From assembly GCF_020742175.1 (NCBI RefSeq), contig NZ_DYXM01000187.1:1-13445 (forward strand): a stretch of DNA of 13,445 nt, in the 5' to 3' direction. The notes below the pieces were generated by a model. That model was not told the origin of the DNA and ran no database searches. It saw nothing but the letters and a program-made list of their open reading frames with translations. How positions within the stretch are numbered: the first letter of the stretch is position 1; each line of letters begins with the position of its first letter. Source of the stretch: Dietzia timorensis (GTDB lineage Bacteria; Actinomycetota; Actinomycetes; Mycobacteriales; Mycobacteriaceae). Positions 13,070-13,445 of the stretch are shown piece by piece. Position numbers and translations under genes: made by a program.

Positions 13070-13210
13070 ATGGACGCCATCGTTCAGTTCTTCGTCACCG
13101 GACCCGGCCAGATGGTTCTCCCTCTGATCCAGGGCAGCTTCAACCTCGCCTACCCCTCGAACGCGGGATTCCCCGAGGGCGTCGGACAGGTCGCACCCCT
13201 CGGGGCGTAG
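13070..13210 (+). CDS. Small protein of 46 aa, unknown function
   Basis: A 46-codon gene with a strong ribosome site, CAGGAG, 6 bases before ATG 13070. The product begins MDAIVQFFVTGPGQMVLPLI, a hydrophobic stretch interrupted by Gly/Pro, followed by QGSFNLAY and a Gly/Pro-rich tail ending VAPLGA. It has almost no charged residues and no cleavable signal peptide. It has its own promoter, AT-rich upstream DNA and no operon partner, and is divergent from the pseudouridine synthase gene. Its length equals that of the small gene at 7337-7477. A PorA/PorH-like mycomembrane peptide is one idea; no motif proves it. The last codons lie in a long inverted repeat (13171-13179 with 13197-13205, 9-bp stem, 17-base loop) that might act in termination. 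Confidence 0.65.
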   Translation: MDAIVQFFVTGPGQMVLPLIQGSFNLAYPSNAGFPEGVGQVAPLGA

Positions 13211-13249
13211 CGATCCGCGGGGCGCTCCGGCGATCTCGATAATCGGCTC

Positions 13250-13281
13250 TCCGACGTCATAAACGGGAGTAAGCTCGGGGT
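13250..13281 (+). promoter_or_regulatory. Leaderless promoter and adjoining repeat motif of the universal stress protein gene
   Basis: TAAGCT (13270-13275) fits the TANNNT -10 and ends 6 bases before the ATG at 13282. Directly upstream, 13250-13269 holds TCCGACGTCATA-AACGGGAG, a near copy of the 18-base motif found at 2723-2740 and 5568-5585. Confidence 0.42.
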
Positions 13282-13445
13282 ATGAGTACATACCAAGGTG
13301 CTGCAGTAGTTGGTGTCGATGGCTCGGATGTGTCCAAGGGGGCAGTGGCATACGCCGCCAAGACCGCCGCCGGCAGGGGGATCAAGCTCCATGTGGTGAT
13401 GGCTTATTCGATCCCCTCGACGATGTTCGCCGAGGGCATGGCGCC
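13282..13445 (+). CDS. Universal stress protein family, N-terminal part (cut by window edge)
   Basis: 54 codons of a cytoplasmic Usp-domain protein; the rest lies beyond the window. The start AAVVGVDGSDVSKGAVAYAA is the typical first strand and loop, with Asp13 at the conserved adenine-contact position, followed by the helix and the KLHVVMAYSIP second strand. Actinobacterial members often have two tandem Usp domains and bind ATP; whether this one does cannot be seen. The ATG at 13282 lacks a well-spaced ribosome site but has a -10 box 6 bases upstream, so it is probably leaderless. Confidence 0.9.
   Translation, partial: MSTYQGAAVVGVDGSDVSKGAVAYAAKTAAGRGIKLHVVMAYSIPSTMFAEGMA

Noticed and set aside
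12059..13210. A 383-codon plus-strand open frame ending in the 46-aa small gene
   Set aside because: Most of it is antisense to the pseudouridine synthase. Only the last 46 codons have a ribosome site and promoter, so only those were kept.
1..13445. Mobile element, CRISPR array, toxin-antitoxin pair or prophage fragment
   Set aside because: I found no transposase, integrase, regularly spaced repeats, paired small toxin/antitoxin genes or attachment-site repeats. The NYN protein is too large and lacks a partner for a toxin call.

Overview
The window is GC-rich DNA with short AT-rich intergenic islands. It suggests a mycolic-acid-type actinobacterium (Mycobacteriales; Corynebacterium or Dietzia-like is my best guess, genus not resolved). 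The reasons are a PspA protein that closely resembles the mycobacterial 35-kDa antigen, several genes that look leaderless (a TANNNT -10 box 6-7 bases before the start codon), frequent GTG/TTG starts, and two very short orphan proteins of the size of corynebacterial PorA/PorH peptides. The organism call is inference.

Layout. 1-1343 (minus): the N-terminus of a membrane acyltransferase-3 protein, preceded by a secreted SGNH/GDSL hydrolase with a hairpin terminator between them. This pair is typical of cell-envelope O-acylation/deacylation. 1540-2702: a small alpha/beta hydrolase (plus) and a NUDIX hydrolase (minus) that meet tail to tail and share a CTAG stop. 2855-5341 (plus): a 494-aa Rossmann/SDR-like protein of unknown function, then a PspA/IM30 protein with a perfect 11-bp hairpin in its leader. 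5349-6992 (minus): a NYN-domain (LabA/PIN-like) protein with a long acidic linker and a separate C-terminal domain, tail to tail with pspA.

6993-7783 is a loose region. It holds one 46-aa small gene (minus) and AT-rich DNA with inverted repeats. 7784-8380 (plus) is a TetR-family regulator. A 17-bp-stem bidirectional terminator separates it from a two-gene minus-strand ABC operon (ATPase plus 856-aa FtsX-type permease, LolCDE/MacB/YknXY-like). Upstream is a RluA-family pseudouridine synthase (minus), then a divergent second 46-aa small gene (plus) and the start of a universal stress protein (plus, cut by the window end).

How the genes may work together (inference): much of the window concerns the envelope and stress, namely O-acyl modification, membrane protection by PspA, an envelope-type FtsX ABC exporter, a USP, and two possible membrane-active small peptides. 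I see no CRISPR array, IS element, tRNA or rRNA. No clear-cut novel system is visible. The best candidates for new biology are the two orphan 46-aa genes, the NYN protein, the SDR-like protein next to pspA, and a repeated CCGACGTCATA motif.
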